Assembly (NCBI GenBank): GCA_035222895.1
Contig: JAVYIG010000868.1
Location: forward strand, 367,653 to 431,652
DNA: 64,000 bases
Direction of reading: 5' to 3'
Source of the DNA: Strongylocentrotus droebachiensis
Lineage: Eukaryota > Echinodermata > Echinoidea > Camarodonta > Strongylocentrotidae
A program made the translations under genes and the position numbers. Shown here piece after piece: positions 1-13,178 of the stretch (position 1 is the stretch's first letter; each line of letters starts with the position of its first letter). The notes beneath the pieces are model-generated. The model saw only the letters and a program-made list of their open reading frames with translations, was not told the DNA's origin and did no database searches.

Positions 1-75
1 GGGCCCTCATAAAGAACAGCATTGAAGCCAATGAGGCTTCCCTGGGAAAATAAACTTATTATTAAATAAATATAT
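1..75 (+). repeat. Probable 3' tail of a truncated LINE/SINE-type retroelement
   Basis: The first 75 bases end in an AT-rich, AATAAA/TTATTA-type tail after a short GC-containing stretch (AGGCTTCCCTGGGAAAATAA). That is how the 3' ends of many non-LTR retroelements look in echinoderm-like genomes. The 5' part lies outside the window, so the family cannot be assigned. This is inference from form only. Confidence 0.3.
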
Positions 76-3000
76 TGTTATGGGATCGGATAACTGGTGA
101 ACTTAGGGACCCCAAACTACATCAATCATTAGGAATATAATTATACGTACCCTTATTTAAGTAATAAATTAACTATTTCGGAAAATACAATGAATGCTCT
201 CTTTGTTAGCTCGTCCTCTCTATTCAACTTGTTTGCAATTCTCTAGCAGAATACTGATTGTCAATTGAACGCGGAAAACCATTCAGAGGGGATCCACAAT
301 GTCAATATTTTCTGTTAAAGATAAGATAGATTTTGAGGCCGTAAAACGGACAGTAAAAATGTCAGATTCCATTTACCTATTGTTGGGATTTTCTGAGAGG
401 TACTAAATGAAGGTTGCAGGGCATTGCACTGAGCCGGTCTCTTTTGTATGCTTCGGTTGAAGTAAGTATTTTTGAGAAGAAACAAAATATTTTGACCAAA
501 AAAATGTGTGAAATACTTGCGAAAATGCAAGAAAGAAATAGTGCTTAGACTTAGGATCGGCTAACCCAGAAGGAAAGAGAGAGGGAGAGGAAGAGAGAGA
601 GGTAGAGGGTGGAGAGCGAGAGTGTATGGAGTAGAGAAATGAAGGAGGGGAAGAGAAAGAAAGATAACAATAAATATTATATGAGGCGAAGAAAAAATAA
701 CTTGAGGGCGGGGCTCTGGAATCTGTTGGGCGGCAGAAACCAACAATGCACATAATCTTAATGCCTCAATTGAAAATGTAACGCAAGATGTTATCGCTCC
801 AAGGCATCATTACATCCCAACGTATTGGAATACTTCTCCACTTCTTTCCAAAGTCCTCCAGTTTAAGAACCTCTTCTCTGCTACCGTAAAGTCTAGAGCA
901 AGAAGGGCGTTAACTCATATCGTTTCAAACAGATATAATGTCCCTCTGGCTCTCAACATGATGCTGCTAACATGTTGTTGAAAGGCCAATGTTCTACACG
1001 AGTGTTTCGTTACATTTCTCATAATACTCCCAAGAAAGATTAAGGTTCACTACAACTTGCCCAGTTTATCCTGAAAATAAAACTACGTGTACTAAAAAGT
1101 AAAGGTTTTACTATTATGTGTGTGGGTTCCCCCCCCCCAAAAAAAAAGTGTATGAGTCATGTTTGAACACAAGTGACTACCGACCAGGGGCGTCGCTACA
1201 GGGTGTGACTCCTCCCCTAAACAATTATATTGACAGATCTTTGATAGAATTTGGGAGGCTTTTGGGCTTGCTTTCAATTTCTACATGCGCATCTTTTGAT
1301 TTAATTTATAATCATTGTTAAAGAGGGCTATAAGACTATAAGACTTTTGGGAGGCTTGAGTCCCAAAGCTCCCTCTAAAACCGCTACAAAAAGACTTTGT
1401 TGGTAATCGAAAAGTTGTATTATTTTTGCTGCTGTGGGTGAACGTTTTGGATAATTTGGGGCTAAGTTGGGGCCACCCCCCCCCCCCCCCCTCCAGCCCC
1501 AGACATATAAAGTGATCAATTGACGCCCCTGTTGCATATCAATCATACAGTCTAGCGTGACCACTTCTCATTTGAGTAAACTATCATAAATTTGGGTCTT
1601 AACGTTGCCAATTTGGTCAAGGGTAATGAGCTAATTTGGTCAACACAGAACACTTAAAGGTTAAGGTCTTAGCAGGATTGTGATCGTGAATCAGTTTCAT
1701 AGTCCGTCCTACTTTCTTGGACGGGTCATCCACCAACTATTGTTCATAACTGATGATTTGTTTTCAATTTGGAGACATTGCAAGTAATATCTGCCTGCCT
1801 CTGCATAACCGAATTACTCCACTAAATGTCCATTTTTACTTTACACTAACAGAAAGTACAGAAAGGATCAATTATCCTTTATCATTATTAATATAATAAT
1901 GAATATACAATAAATATCATCAGTAGGCCTATGAAGTATGATAATCAATTTGTTGAGTACATCGTGTACTGTTTATACTTATCGTAATTTTGCATGTAAA
2001 AGAGTTTAGATCATTACAAACTTCAGCTTAGATTTGTACGATATTGTTAGGAATTTTCTATTTTCCATCAATTTTTCTGTTTTTTCGTTGTTGTTTTGTT
2101 GAAAAGGGATTGTGAACATTGAATGGACTAAACAAAAACATTTTTTTGGTTGTCCATTAGTTCACTGAACGTTCATGACACTCACAGTAATCGACAAAGT
2201 GCCCCATCCTATAAAAAACTCATTCCTGGTTTCTTGAAAAATATCGAATGAAATCGAGAAAATATGTGACTGTTGAATAACCTGTTAATCCTTATCAAAT
2301 GTGAAATTCTAGGGCATCTTGGAGTAATAGAATCCGAATTTTTGGTTTAATTTGACGTTCGTTATCTCATCAAGCCCCGGGCATACAGGTATTTCATTTC
2401 ATGTGACCTTTGACCTTTGCATTTGACCTTTCTGGAGGGGACACGGTTGGTTTCTGAGGAGTGACTGCCGACTCTGCGTGAGACGAGAGGAAGATGAGGA
2501 GATGCTGAAGCGATGTCGAAGAGAGACGAAAAGTTGGAGAAAGTTGAAATTAAATGGATGAAGAGACAGAAATTATGGTGGATAATAAGGCGAGAAAAAT
2601 ACAAGAATATGAAATGAATGTAGAACTTATTAAAACTCTTCTGAAATTTGAAACAGTGATTCTACCGTCTAATAGGAAATAAAAGAAAAAGAAAGAATCA
2701 TTAGATGTAAAAGTGATAAAGAATAAAGAGAGATGATGTGAAGGTCGTCGGTGATAGGGTTTAAAGAGCAATGAAGGTTTTTAGTTTATTGGTTTCTCAG
2801 AATGATAAATGACTAAAAGAAAACAGTGTTTTTGAAAATAGATAAGAGATGAATAAGATAATTCTAGGAAGCAAAGGAAAGGAGATGGAGAAAGAGAGAT
2901 CATAGGGAATATCAATGCGAGGGGCCTGAGGAAAAAGGAGGCCATAATTAATTTAACAAATAACATCAGATATAGGCCTAGTGGGCGTGGCTAGCGAAAA

Positions 3001-5150
3001 GTCAAATATATCAAAAGGCTAACGGAATTGATATAACAAAAAGGATTTTGAAAATGTGTATGTATTTAGAAATGTGAAATAGATTTCAGAAAAAGTGGGT
3101 CGGTTGACGCGACAAGACTGGAAGAAAGATAGAAGATGATACAATGGAAAGGACAAGAGCAACCGTGTAGGATTTGTCTTTTTTGTGGGGGCACAGGGGT
3201 TCGCCGTCTTTTTCACGCGATTAGGTGTAATCGCTTATTTGTAATTTCAGGGGCTTTACATGGCGTAAACAGTGTTTTATATCTATGTGCATATATATTT
3301 ACCTTTTGTTTGATTTGTTGTTGTTGTTGTTGCATTTAACAACAAAGTTTTTTGTGGTGACTCCTGTGGCACCAGAAAATATGTGTGGGGCACTCAACCA
3401 GCCCCCCCCCCCCCCTCTCCCACCCCGCCCCCACCCTATTGGCCACGGCTACGCCGCTTGGCAAGCGCTTCGCTATTGATGAACTTTGCATACAATGATC
3501 TAGCTGATAGAAAACATGCAAAATAGCAGCCAAGGAGATGGTCTATATAATAGCAATACCACTAAAACATGATAAGCTGGGAGGATACGGCTGAAGATCG
3601 GAACGGATCTAGACGTACCTTGTGATTACCTTAACTCATTAATCAGCTGGCAACGAGGGGATGAAGAGATATAACAGCAGTTGGTCGTGACGCACGAAGG
3701 GGAATTAATTGCTGATTTAATGGGGCTCCTAAAGAGCTTGATTGCCTGTCATATCACGCAAGGATGATATAGGATTGTGCAGTTCTACATCGGAAACATA
3801 TTATATTAGCTGCTCAATTATAAAAGACTGTCTTGGTGTCGAAATCGAACGGCTGGTTTCTAATAGACACCAGTGGTTAACACACACACAACAAAACAAA
3901 ACAAAAATCGAGATGACATTTACAAAAACGTAAACAAAATACTATACATGGAGAGGCCTAACATATACTGAGTTATGAACATTATACGTTTGATTTCATA
4001 TTGGCACTAATAAAAGAATTGAACGAAGTAACGTCTAAAATACATTTAGTACCAATGGTAGCCCCCTCCACCCCTGGAAAACCTGAATTTATCGAGCTAT
4101 GTAGTGTCGTTCTTTAACTTCACCCCCCCCCCCCCTATTCATCGTTGTGAAAAGGGATTATAAGATTTCGGCCTTTTAAATTATCTGTCTCGTTTATAAT
4201 TCACAGTCTGACGACTGTTTCCCCGTTTATAGACGATTTTTTTTAATTTAAATTCGTTTGAAAAAAAAACACTGTCTATCAGTTTTGATATCGCAGCTCA
4301 ATACAGCTAAACAGCCAGGTGAGTATTATATCCCCGACAATTATCAATAATGAAATTAATTCGTCTTACTTATCCAGGGAACCCACATCAATAGTAGTAA
4401 TGCAATTGTTATATTAATGTTGTTTCCCTTTAACATTGGCTGGCATTATTGCCAGTTTAATACCACGACAGGGACAACTGAAGAAAACAATTAGCTGGAA
4501 TAAAATTGGTAATTTATGGAATATACGTGCATGTCGAAACGTTTTCTGTGTTTGTGAGAGGAATGTATAGTACCACTATTGCATGTATATTCCTTTTATT
4601 ACGAATTCAATTAAACAAGTTTTGTGTATAAACATCCCCCTTGCTGAGCCATTACGTTTACAAGTTTGTTTGTTTTTTTCTTTTTCGATTTCATCCATCT
4701 TTTTATTTCCACATTTAACGATCTAGCAAACTTAATATTTGCGATGACAGCTTTACACAACTTCCATTTATCTTTAGACTATGCAATGGATGATCACGGA
4801 TGATCACGTCTCGAAAGATGCTGATGCTCGTTAATTCTTTACCATTCCATGATATGAACAAGCAAAATAATTCTTACGACGCCATAATGCTTTATACGAC
4901 GTTTCAGAGAGATTTTTTCTTAGATGCTTTTGTATGATGGGGCTGTGGGTCATAGATTGAGGCAAGCAGAACAGAGGTCCATAGAAAGTTATGATCGAAT
5001 TATGAAGGAAAGAAGATTGGGTGTAATTTATCGCTTATAATTTAGATACGAAGAAAGATGGGCAAAAATAATTCAATACGTTGAGAAGGTATACACATGT
5101 GAGTTATATCCAGGGAAAAAAAAATTGCTGCTACATCTGTAATATAAGCA
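76..5150. other. Non-coding stretch, no gene recognised
   Basis: I see no open frame with conserved protein character. Frames in this stretch are short and low-complexity. Poly-C tracts occur near 1478, 3402 and 4123. The sequence at 1192-1521 begins with CAGGGGCGTC and ends with GACGCCCCTG, like hAT terminal inverted repeats, but the flanks show no 8-bp duplication. A possible splice-donor-like CAG/GTGAGT lies near 4320 with no exon that I can support. Confidence 0.5.
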
Positions 5151-5198
5151 TACAGAACGTGTCCCCATCCCATATCCCCTCCTTCTTTCTTCCCCTCC

Positions 5199-5335
5199 CC
5201 CCTCTCTCTCTCTCTCTCTCTCTGCATGTCTGTCTGTCTCACTCTATCTCTCTGTATGTCAAACTCTCTCTCTCTCTCTCTCCCCTCTCTCTCTCTCTTT
5301 TTCTCTCTCTCTCACGCTCTCTATTCCATTTTCTT
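5199..5335. repeat. (CT)n microsatellite
   Basis: Interrupted CT/TC dinucleotide tract. It creates spurious Leu/Ser-rich open frames on the plus strand and Arg/Glu-rich ones on the minus strand. Confidence 0.9.
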
Positions 5336-6051
5336 TCCTTTTAACGTAATACCTAGACGTCTCCATTAATGGCTTACACGGGTTCCAATACAATAGCGTT
5401 ATACACTTTAGAATGGTTATTGTGGAATATTTACATGTACATTTCGTCCATACTTTAATGTACATTGGCTGTTCAAAACTGTCTTCTAAAAAAATCAATT
5501 TCCACCAAATCTCGTTTATGGATTCGAAAGGCTTTTGTAAGCGCAGTTTCGTAAATTCTCCCTCCAAATCCTCTTAGAGAAAATTGGCTGCGACATGACA
5601 ATTTCGACAACGCAACTCACTCGATTTTAGATGATGAAATTGAGTCACTCTCACGCATAACGCTCCCATAAAATATGTATTTTACATTTATGGTTTGTTT
5701 TCAAGCCTATGAATAGAGGAGAAGGCAACATTGATACCGATTTCGAACTAAACTTTCATTTATTGAAAACTAAAACTATTAGTCTCTACACGACAGGATA
5801 TACAGGGTCAATTGCATGAATAACAAACGGAATGAAAACATTTCCTTCTGCGGTTTATGAAATTGTATATTTGTGTTCTTAATGATTGGGGCGATGGATT
5901 TATCACATTGCATCAAGTTTTTAGAATACTTTGCAATCATTGTTGTCGTAATGTGTTAACAATCTGTAATCAGGAGAATAAACAAGGCATCCGTCACTGA
6001 TAATTCATTACTTCTTTATGATAGAATCAGATAGATCATAGTACAAGCTCC

Positions 6052-6265
6052 ATCTCTCTCTAATACCCACCCCTCTTTCTCTTTCTCTCTCTCTCCGTTT
6101 GTGTGTCCTCCTATCTTATCCTTTCAGACCTATCTCTCTCTCTCTCTCTCTCTCTCTCACCTTCTCATCCCCTCTCTTTATATTTCTCTCTTTCTCACTA
6201 TCTGTCCCTCCCCTCTCTCCATTTCTATCTCTATCTTCCCCTCTCTCCCCTCTCTCTCTCCCTCT
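6052..6265. repeat. (CT)n microsatellite
   Basis: Long interrupted CT-rich tract. A G run follows near 6367 and an 18-base poly-C run near 6521. Confidence 0.9.
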
Positions 6266-6539
6266 CAGTACCTTGATTAATGATGCTCATTGTTCTGTTT
6301 TATGTTTTATTCTGAAGTGTAGGCCTACGAATGCGTTGATCCATGATTTTTTAAAGTGTGTGTGTGTGGGGGGGGGGGCAATCTCGAAAAAATAAAAGAG
6401 AGGAAAATGGAGGTATGCACACTTTTAAAGGGGCACAAAACAAAATTAAGTGGCGCATTGTTTTATGTTCATACTTAATTATGCACGAATAGGTTTGAAA
6501 AGGGGTACTAGCCTAATAGCCCCCCCCCCCCCCCCCCCA

Positions 6540-7780
6540 ACGCAATCCGCTAGTGGGCTTACAAGCATCTCTAGTGCGGATATCAACATTATCGTAAATA
6601 TATCCATTCTTAACATATTAAGAATCTCCAAAGAACATTCTGTCTACCTTAACGAAAAAGAGAAAAAATCTTGAGAATTACATACGTTCAAGATTGAAAA
6701 ATGTGTAATGTGTTTCTGAAAGCATGACAGAAACATCATAAATCAACGAAAATTGCCAACTGAAACAACATTTTGAAAATATGCTTTAAAATGGCTTGAA
6801 CCTCCTGAGAATCATCGCAGTCGACCCAAAGCTTCTGATAAACGTCATCAGACATTGAACATTCAAGACGACCTATTTTTTCTGTGAACTGATTTAAAAT
6901 GTTGGCAATAGTATATCCTTCACCTCAATAGGTTATTTCTAAGTATCGAATTATCATCGAAATAACATTCATTGTCTCTCAAGACTGCTCCACTCAACAT
7001 TTCAAAATTGTTTGGTCGCTTAGGAGGTGCCCCAAGAAAATGGAATTACCCACTTGGTCGTTATTGCTCTTTCGGTCTCGCACAGTCTCCCGATCACTCG
7101 AATGTAATGTTCAGAGTAGTTACAAATTATTAAAAAATCTCCTCTGTGAGTTGCATTATTATTTTGATTAATTTCCCGGCTCAAACAAAATTTGTGAGAT
7201 CTGGGAGTAGGTGTCATCATAGGAACACCACACTATCCCATAAATAGCAAAATGTGTGTGTCTATATCAGCTAGTAATAACAATTCAATGGAAACGCGTT
7301 TTATTATTTTGAAGAAAAAAAATCAGTCGGCAAGGTCTGAATTGTCTTTGCCGTTTCTCATCGATCAATCTCTTCCTTGGGGCCAGATGAGTAATCAAAT
7401 CCTTTATGACTTGTCATTTTGCTTGGGCACGCTGTATTCATTTCATTTCATCTCCCATTTAGGGACCGTAATGTGTTCTCTGAGGGGGCGAATGTTTTGA
7501 GCTGTGACAGGCTCTTCGTAACCATCTCTGACAGGCCGATGATAGGCTAGATAGCCTCCCATGATCTAGGTCTGAATCCCTCGCTATCCATGGATCAATG
7601 GATTCATGTTCTTCTCTAGAAGTTTCGACTGCTCCTCAAATTCATGAGCTGACAAAAAAAGAGCAGGACATATTGGTCGCATATGACTATGGTAGAGGTG
7701 TGTTTGTCGTTTTGTGCGTTCTGAAAATGTTAACATTTGACAACAGATTATTTTTGTAACCCCACAGCCCAATACTTATA
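6540..7780. other. Non-coding stretch, nothing recognised
   Basis: AT-rich single-copy-looking sequence. No conserved coding, RNA or repeat signature was recognised on either strand. Confidence 0.4.
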
Positions 7781-8339
7781 GCAGCGTTCCTGTCCTCACC
7801 ACCCCCTCCCCACCCCAACACCCTACCCACCTCTTGTTGTCCTCATGTTCTCTAGGATGAGCTAAGTGTACTTCGAAATGCCACCTTCTATCAACGTCTC
7901 TACTGTCACTCTGTTTACTCACTTCTTCCCCCTCTCTCCTCGTCCTCTTCCTCCTCCCAAAACCTCCCCTCTCCTCCTCCTCGTGACCCCCAAGACCTCT
8001 TCTACCAGCCTCCACACATCCACTCTTTATCCATCTCTACCTCCTCCCCATACTTTTCTACCAACTGACACTCTTCATATCCATCTCAATCCCCTGTCTC
8101 CTCCTTGTCTGCATGTTTGTCTTTATAAAGAGCGATTTTGGCGATGCCCCCTCCCCCTCCTCTCCATCAACTTTTAAATATGCACCCTCTTTGCCCATCT
8201 TACTTCCCTTCTCCCACTTCTATCTATTCCTCCTTAAGGTATACGATAAGATTTGTCCCTAAGTACTTGTGGGAGCTACACTACTTAGAGATGCTCCCTC
8301 CCATTCAACCAACAGATCCCATCTTTACCCATCCCCATC

Positions 8340-8860
8340 GCCCCTCTCCTATTAATAAATGTTATCCTTATGTTCGTCCATGAAGAGTTCCTTGGCAACG
8401 GCAACCCCTCTCCTGTACATAATCTATCAACCTCTCCATATTAATATGTATCCCGATCTTCGATATCCATCCATTTTAACCGCCCCTCCCCCCCCCCCCT
8501 CCTCCTTAATAGTTGATGTTATCCTTATGTAAGCCCATGAGGAGTTTCTTGGCGGTAGCCGAAACCCGTGACCACCCCCTCCCCACACACACACACACGC
8601 ACACACACGCAAACACACACACACACACATTCTACCGATCGCCACATATTATGCCCTTCCAATTTATGTTTCCCCCATCTTCGACCATCCTAGGCGATGG
8701 CTCTCTTTCCCCCATTATATAAACTTCTCCATATACCCCAACATGTATCTTCATCCATTTTCATCACCCCCTCCTTTCTGCCCCTCCCCCATCTTTCTCC
8801 TCTCAGTTAATGTTATCCTTATGTTCGTCCATCAGGAGTTAGTTGGCGATTGATACGAAC
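8340..8860. repeat. Diverged tandem/segmental repeat, three copies, C-rich
   Basis: The block GTTATCCTTATGTTCGTCCA followed by a 'GAGTT...TTGGCG' stretch recurs near 8360, 8518 (diverged) and 8812. The intervening sequence is C-rich and includes related phrases about ATATTATGT and CATCCATTTT. A (CA)n tract lies at 8583-8630. Spacing is unequal (about 160 and 295 bases), so the copies differ by insertions. No coding potential is seen. Confidence 0.55.
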
Positions 8861-8944
8861 CCCACAGTGAGTACCACCCGTCTACGTGCTGTGGATCAAT
8901 GCAAACACGTCAGTTCAAAACCACCAGAAAACGATTACCATTTT

Positions 8945-9205
8945 TTGTCAAGACTCTAAGTATTTTTTTAAAGGCTTTAACCATTTTATTGAAGGCTTTA
9001 ATCGCTTCTTTTCAGACTTCAACCTTTTCTATAAACACTTTAAAACAATTCTTAAAAAGACTTATAATATTTCGTTAACATATTTAATGGTTTTTAGGCT
9101 TTAACCATTTCTTTAGAGGCTTAACAATTTCTTAAGAGACCTTTACAATTAAAAAAAAATTACCCAAAAGGCTTTAAACACTTCTTTAAATGTGACCTTC
9201 CTGTG
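8945..9205. repeat. Degenerate short tandem repeat, AGGCTTTAACCATTTCTTT-like
   Basis: Variants of GGCTTTAACCATTTCTT recur at about 8972, 8992, 9017, 9097, 9116 and 9168, roughly every 20-30 bases but decayed in the middle. The repetition makes a Phe-rich open frame (8886-9104) that I do not consider a gene. Confidence 0.6.
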
Positions 9206-9289
9206 ATAGTAGAGATCTTCTTCAACTGAGACATTTGTAATCGTCATTAAATTAATTATGAAGATGAAAAAAGTACCTTAATAACATTA

Positions 9290-9492
9290 CCCATGGAAGC
9301 CTCATCAGCATCAATGTTATTATACTTGAGAGCCCTGCAATTGGCATTATCCCCTCCATCATGCCAGCCAGCCATGAGTAGAGAGTAGCAAATGTGGTGG
9401 ATTAATGTATTGCCACATCCATGGGCTGGGATTCGAACCCTCACCCCTTGGATTGAGAGTCAAGTGAACGAACCACTATACCACGACACCTC
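9290..9492 (-). mobile_element. tRNA-derived SINE (tRNA-Glu-like head)
   Basis: Read on the minus strand from about 9492, the sequence gives an A box (TGGTATAGTGG) and, about 40 bases later, a perfect B box (GGTTCGAATCC). The anticodon loop reads CTCTCAA, which would be a CTC (Glu) anticodon. The tRNA-like part is followed by an unrelated body, as in a SINE rather than a true tRNA gene. The 3' end is uncertain. Confidence 0.65.
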
Positions 9493-9547
9493 CACATTAC
9501 AATGATTATAAAGAGAGTTATTTTTGTGGCAAGGAAAGGGGTGATAT

Positions 9548-9680
9548 TCAATTCAATTCAATTCATTTATTCCACAAAACTCGTTAAAACAAGTAAAATG
9601 TTTTTTTTAAATGCAGGAACAATCGAAATATTACAATAGAAATAAAAACATACAGTTAAGAACAATAAATAACATATTCA
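9548..9680 (-). repeat. Probable LINE 3' tail, (AATTG)n type
   Basis: Starts with three units of ATTCA/CAATT followed by CATTTATTCC and an A-rich stretch. Similar blocks sit near 43364 and 56085. The form fits the microsatellite-like 3' end of a non-LTR retrotransposon read on the minus strand. No coding part is present. Confidence 0.35.
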
Positions 9681-9689
9681 TGGCTTCAA

Positions 9690-11680
9690 AATGTTTTACC
9701 GCTACCCCCATTTCCTAATCCCCTTTCAATCTTTTCTAAACATTTCTTCAATCCCCTGTCTTCTTGACCTTACATCATAGGTTCATTCATCATGAGGGCT
9801 AACATGAGTTTCGTATTCTGATCTCAAATCGAAACCATCACAGGCTTGTATCTGTGTCCTCGGGAATTAAGAATGGAACATTAATTCATAATTCATCCCG
9901 GCTGACACCGAACTCCTTAATTGCCATTATCACATCCGTTATTCCTGACATCTCGCCCCATCATCTCTTCAGAGGTTGAACTTGTCAGAGATAAATCAAA
10001 GGCAGGTTTCAACCAGTCACTCGTAAAGACATCGCTGATACAAGTAAAGGCAATTATATGAAGGATGTGTGAATGAGGTAAGATGACGGCTTGTGGCGTA
10101 GACATGTGGGGGTGGGGGGCACATGGCGAAAACAATTTATCTTAGAGAAAGAGAGGAGAATTAGGAGGGAGGAAAGGAAGGTACCGTTTAAACAAGATGA
10201 TACACCTCGCCCTCCCCGCTCGATAGCCCTGTTGTCAGTGCCCACCTCTCCCCCATGACAGCAGTGCCCTCTCACTTCGCCACTGACCGTGTTGATACGA
10301 TTATCATTACAAATGGGAGAGCAGCACATAGTTCATTTTCAAAATCACAGTCGGATAGAACATAAATTTGAGTCGAGTTCCTTTATAGAAGGAAAATCAA
10401 AATAATGAGGCTAATAATATCTGTAGCGAAAAATTACAAATAACATAAAGATATTTGAAAAAAACACCATCTTGTTTTGTTCTCAAAAACTGTCCATGTC
10501 TTTCCGCTGATAAAGAAGTCTTTCTAGATGGATGGCATTTGTCCAGGGTAGGTCTCCTTGATAGCATATGGATTTGATGAATGATAAGGTGAAAAGATAT
10601 CTCGTGGTTTAACCCATATTCATATTTTATAACTTTGTTTGAAGAGACGAAAACCTTGTTTCGAAGATATATCAATGTTTTTCCAAGAATAAATAACTGC
10701 GGCTTTATATTTTTTCGAAGTAAAAACACTTCTCGTCTCTGAGGCGACATTTGGCATTATGATACAAAATGAGATACCTCTGTTTGCTAGAAGATCATTC
10801 TTGCGGTTTGAAAACAGAAATTCATCTCTTGTTCATGAGTATGAGGCGAATTCCTTTTGTTCGACCATGGACCCTATGGTAGGGTCCATGGTTCGACAGA
10901 CAACTTTTTACTTTGGGGTGGCTTTCTTTTCCATAGGGTACTTTTTTTCTTTCTTTTTCCCCGCTTTTTTTAATTTCTAAAAACGACATCACTGAGTGTC
11001 TCAACACTATACCTGTCTCTGTATTCTCATTTATAACTAAAATTCCTTTATTCTGGTCAGGTTATATCGGAAGCGGACATGTTCTCTGCCCCTATACGGT
11101 CTGGGATGACTAAAACCAGGAACTTTCAAAGTTCTTGGCCAGAAAGTACCGCGAATCACTAAACTATATGTATACTGTTACAATAATAAATTCAATCATA
11201 TTGCGGTATGAAACGTTCAGCAATATTCGAGACCACTCGCAAGATTCGCGAATATTTCATGCATTTGAATTTTTTTTAGTTTTGCATAGTGGCGGCGGGC
11301 AAGAAAACGCGACCAACTTTCCAACGCAAAAACAAAACCATTTCACGATATAAGTTTTCTTTCCTAAATCCCAATAGTGCATAAAACTGCTTTATTTTGA
11401 ATGATTGTTTTGGTCTCAATACGAGAAACGTAAAACGCCCTGTCTGTAGCACATTAAAAAAAAATAGAAATCAATAGAAGCTTTTAGATTATTGTGATAT
11501 CCCGTTTCTTCTCTGCTCATTTATCATTATTTTCTTTGACAGTTCTCTTTACTGAATTGGGTCATAAAATGAGGGAAATAAGAATGAACAAAGCATTATT
11601 CAGTTTCCCTTTGACAGCTATCAGACATGTCAAATATGTAAAGTCTGTATCAGATGACTTAATGATGTTTAACGTTATGC
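9690..11680. other. Non-coding stretch with one short perfect hairpin
   Basis: No gene was recognised. The only discrete structure is a 13-bp perfect inverted repeat with a 3-base loop at 10864-10892 (arm ACCATGGACCCTA). Confidence 0.4.
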
Positions 11681-11746
11681 CCCCCCCCCCACACACACAT
11701 TTGTTTCCCTTTCTGTGGTCCCCCCTCCTTTTCTATCATATCTCTC

Positions 11747-11808
<62 letters not shown>

Positions 11809-11834
11809 TATCTCCCCTCTATTTCTCTCTATCA

Positions 11835-11883
<49 letters not shown>

Positions 11884-12060
11884 TCTCCCTTCCTCCCTTC
11901 CTCCCTTCATATCTCATCATATACCTTGTTTCTCTTGTTCTCTTCTCTCCCCCACCCCCCCTCTCTCTTTCTATCTCTCTCTCTCTCTCTCCCCCTCCCT
12001 TCATATTCCATCACATACTCTCTTCCTCTTCTTCTTCTCTTTTCTCTCTCGACACATTCC
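11681..12060. repeat. Poly-C followed by long (CT)n microsatellite
   Basis: A C run at 11681 leads into over 300 bases of CT/CTCC/TATC repeats. The long Ser/Leu open frames across it (11494-12171, 11715-12113) are low-complexity artefacts. Confidence 0.9.
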
Positions 12061-13178
12061 TCCATTCACCTGTCTGTCTATCTGTCAATCTTCCCATCTC
12101 TCTTACAATCTGACATTCGCTTATCCTTTTTGATCCGAAAGTTGATGAAGGATCATGAAAAACGTCTCTAACATAATCTGTATTCCCATGCAAAGACCAT
12201 CTAACATGGAATTACAAGTAAACTTCGCTTGCATTTTGGGGCTCAAGATGGATTTCTAAAATATGTTTTAGGGTAGAAAAACATTCAGTTATTAGTTTTG
12301 CATTGAAGTCATTTAGTTTCGATTAGACACATTCTTTTTCGAAAATACACATCAATCAACCTGCAAGAGGATAGAACGAGTCAAGTTGTCACAGTGCTGG
12401 TGGTTTTGTATACTGCTCATGTGTGCAAATCATACTTTCATCGAAGTCGCCTATACTAATGTATACGAAATAAAAGATTTGATATGGACTTTCGTAATAA
12501 TAAATAATAATGATAATGCAGACATTAATTTTGTAATGCGCAACATATCCACCAGATGGCAGTAGAAGCAGCATCGATCAACGCCTTCAAAGGACTGGTC
12601 AAATTGATGCATTTTTTCTCAGCGAAGTACAACAAGTATGACTATTAAGAACGCGTATGACACTATTAATTACATGTATGACTAAAGTATTAATGCAGAC
12701 AGCAAAGCTATCTGCTTTCTATGTTAGGATTGATATCTGCAAATTTTGACACGATATCAAATGCAGTGGGTTTTGAATGAAGGAAGGCTGGTGGGCATTA
12801 TAGGACTACGTCTTAAATTAGAGCCCGTGAAGACAGGTAACTACAGGTAACTACAGGTAACACGTTTACAAGAAACAGATATGATCATGATGAATACTCT
12901 GAAGGCGCTCATGATAACAAAAGATATTCAGGATAAAAAAAAACTTGTCCTTAGCTGTGTTTTCAGTTTTCTCTCAAAATAATCTACAGTCCTGCAATCT
13001 TCCACTGATGTTGTGCCATAACAAGAATTGGGTTATTGATGTAAAAAAAATGCTCATGTACCCTTTACAGCTCATTTTATGTATGTTATTACCAAAGAAA
13101 AAAAAAGAAGTCAGTCACTGTCAGTCACTCAATAGTCTCTGACAGTGAAGTCAGAATTTGATGTTGGCTGCAAATGGG

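Noticed and set aside
1192-1521. Possible hAT element with CAGGGGCGTC / GACGCCCCTG ends
   Set aside because: Flanking 8-mers do not match, and the interior shows no other support.
11494-12171. 225-codon open frame
   Set aside because: Ser/Leu/Pro low complexity from a (CT)n microsatellite; open in several frames at once, with no domain.
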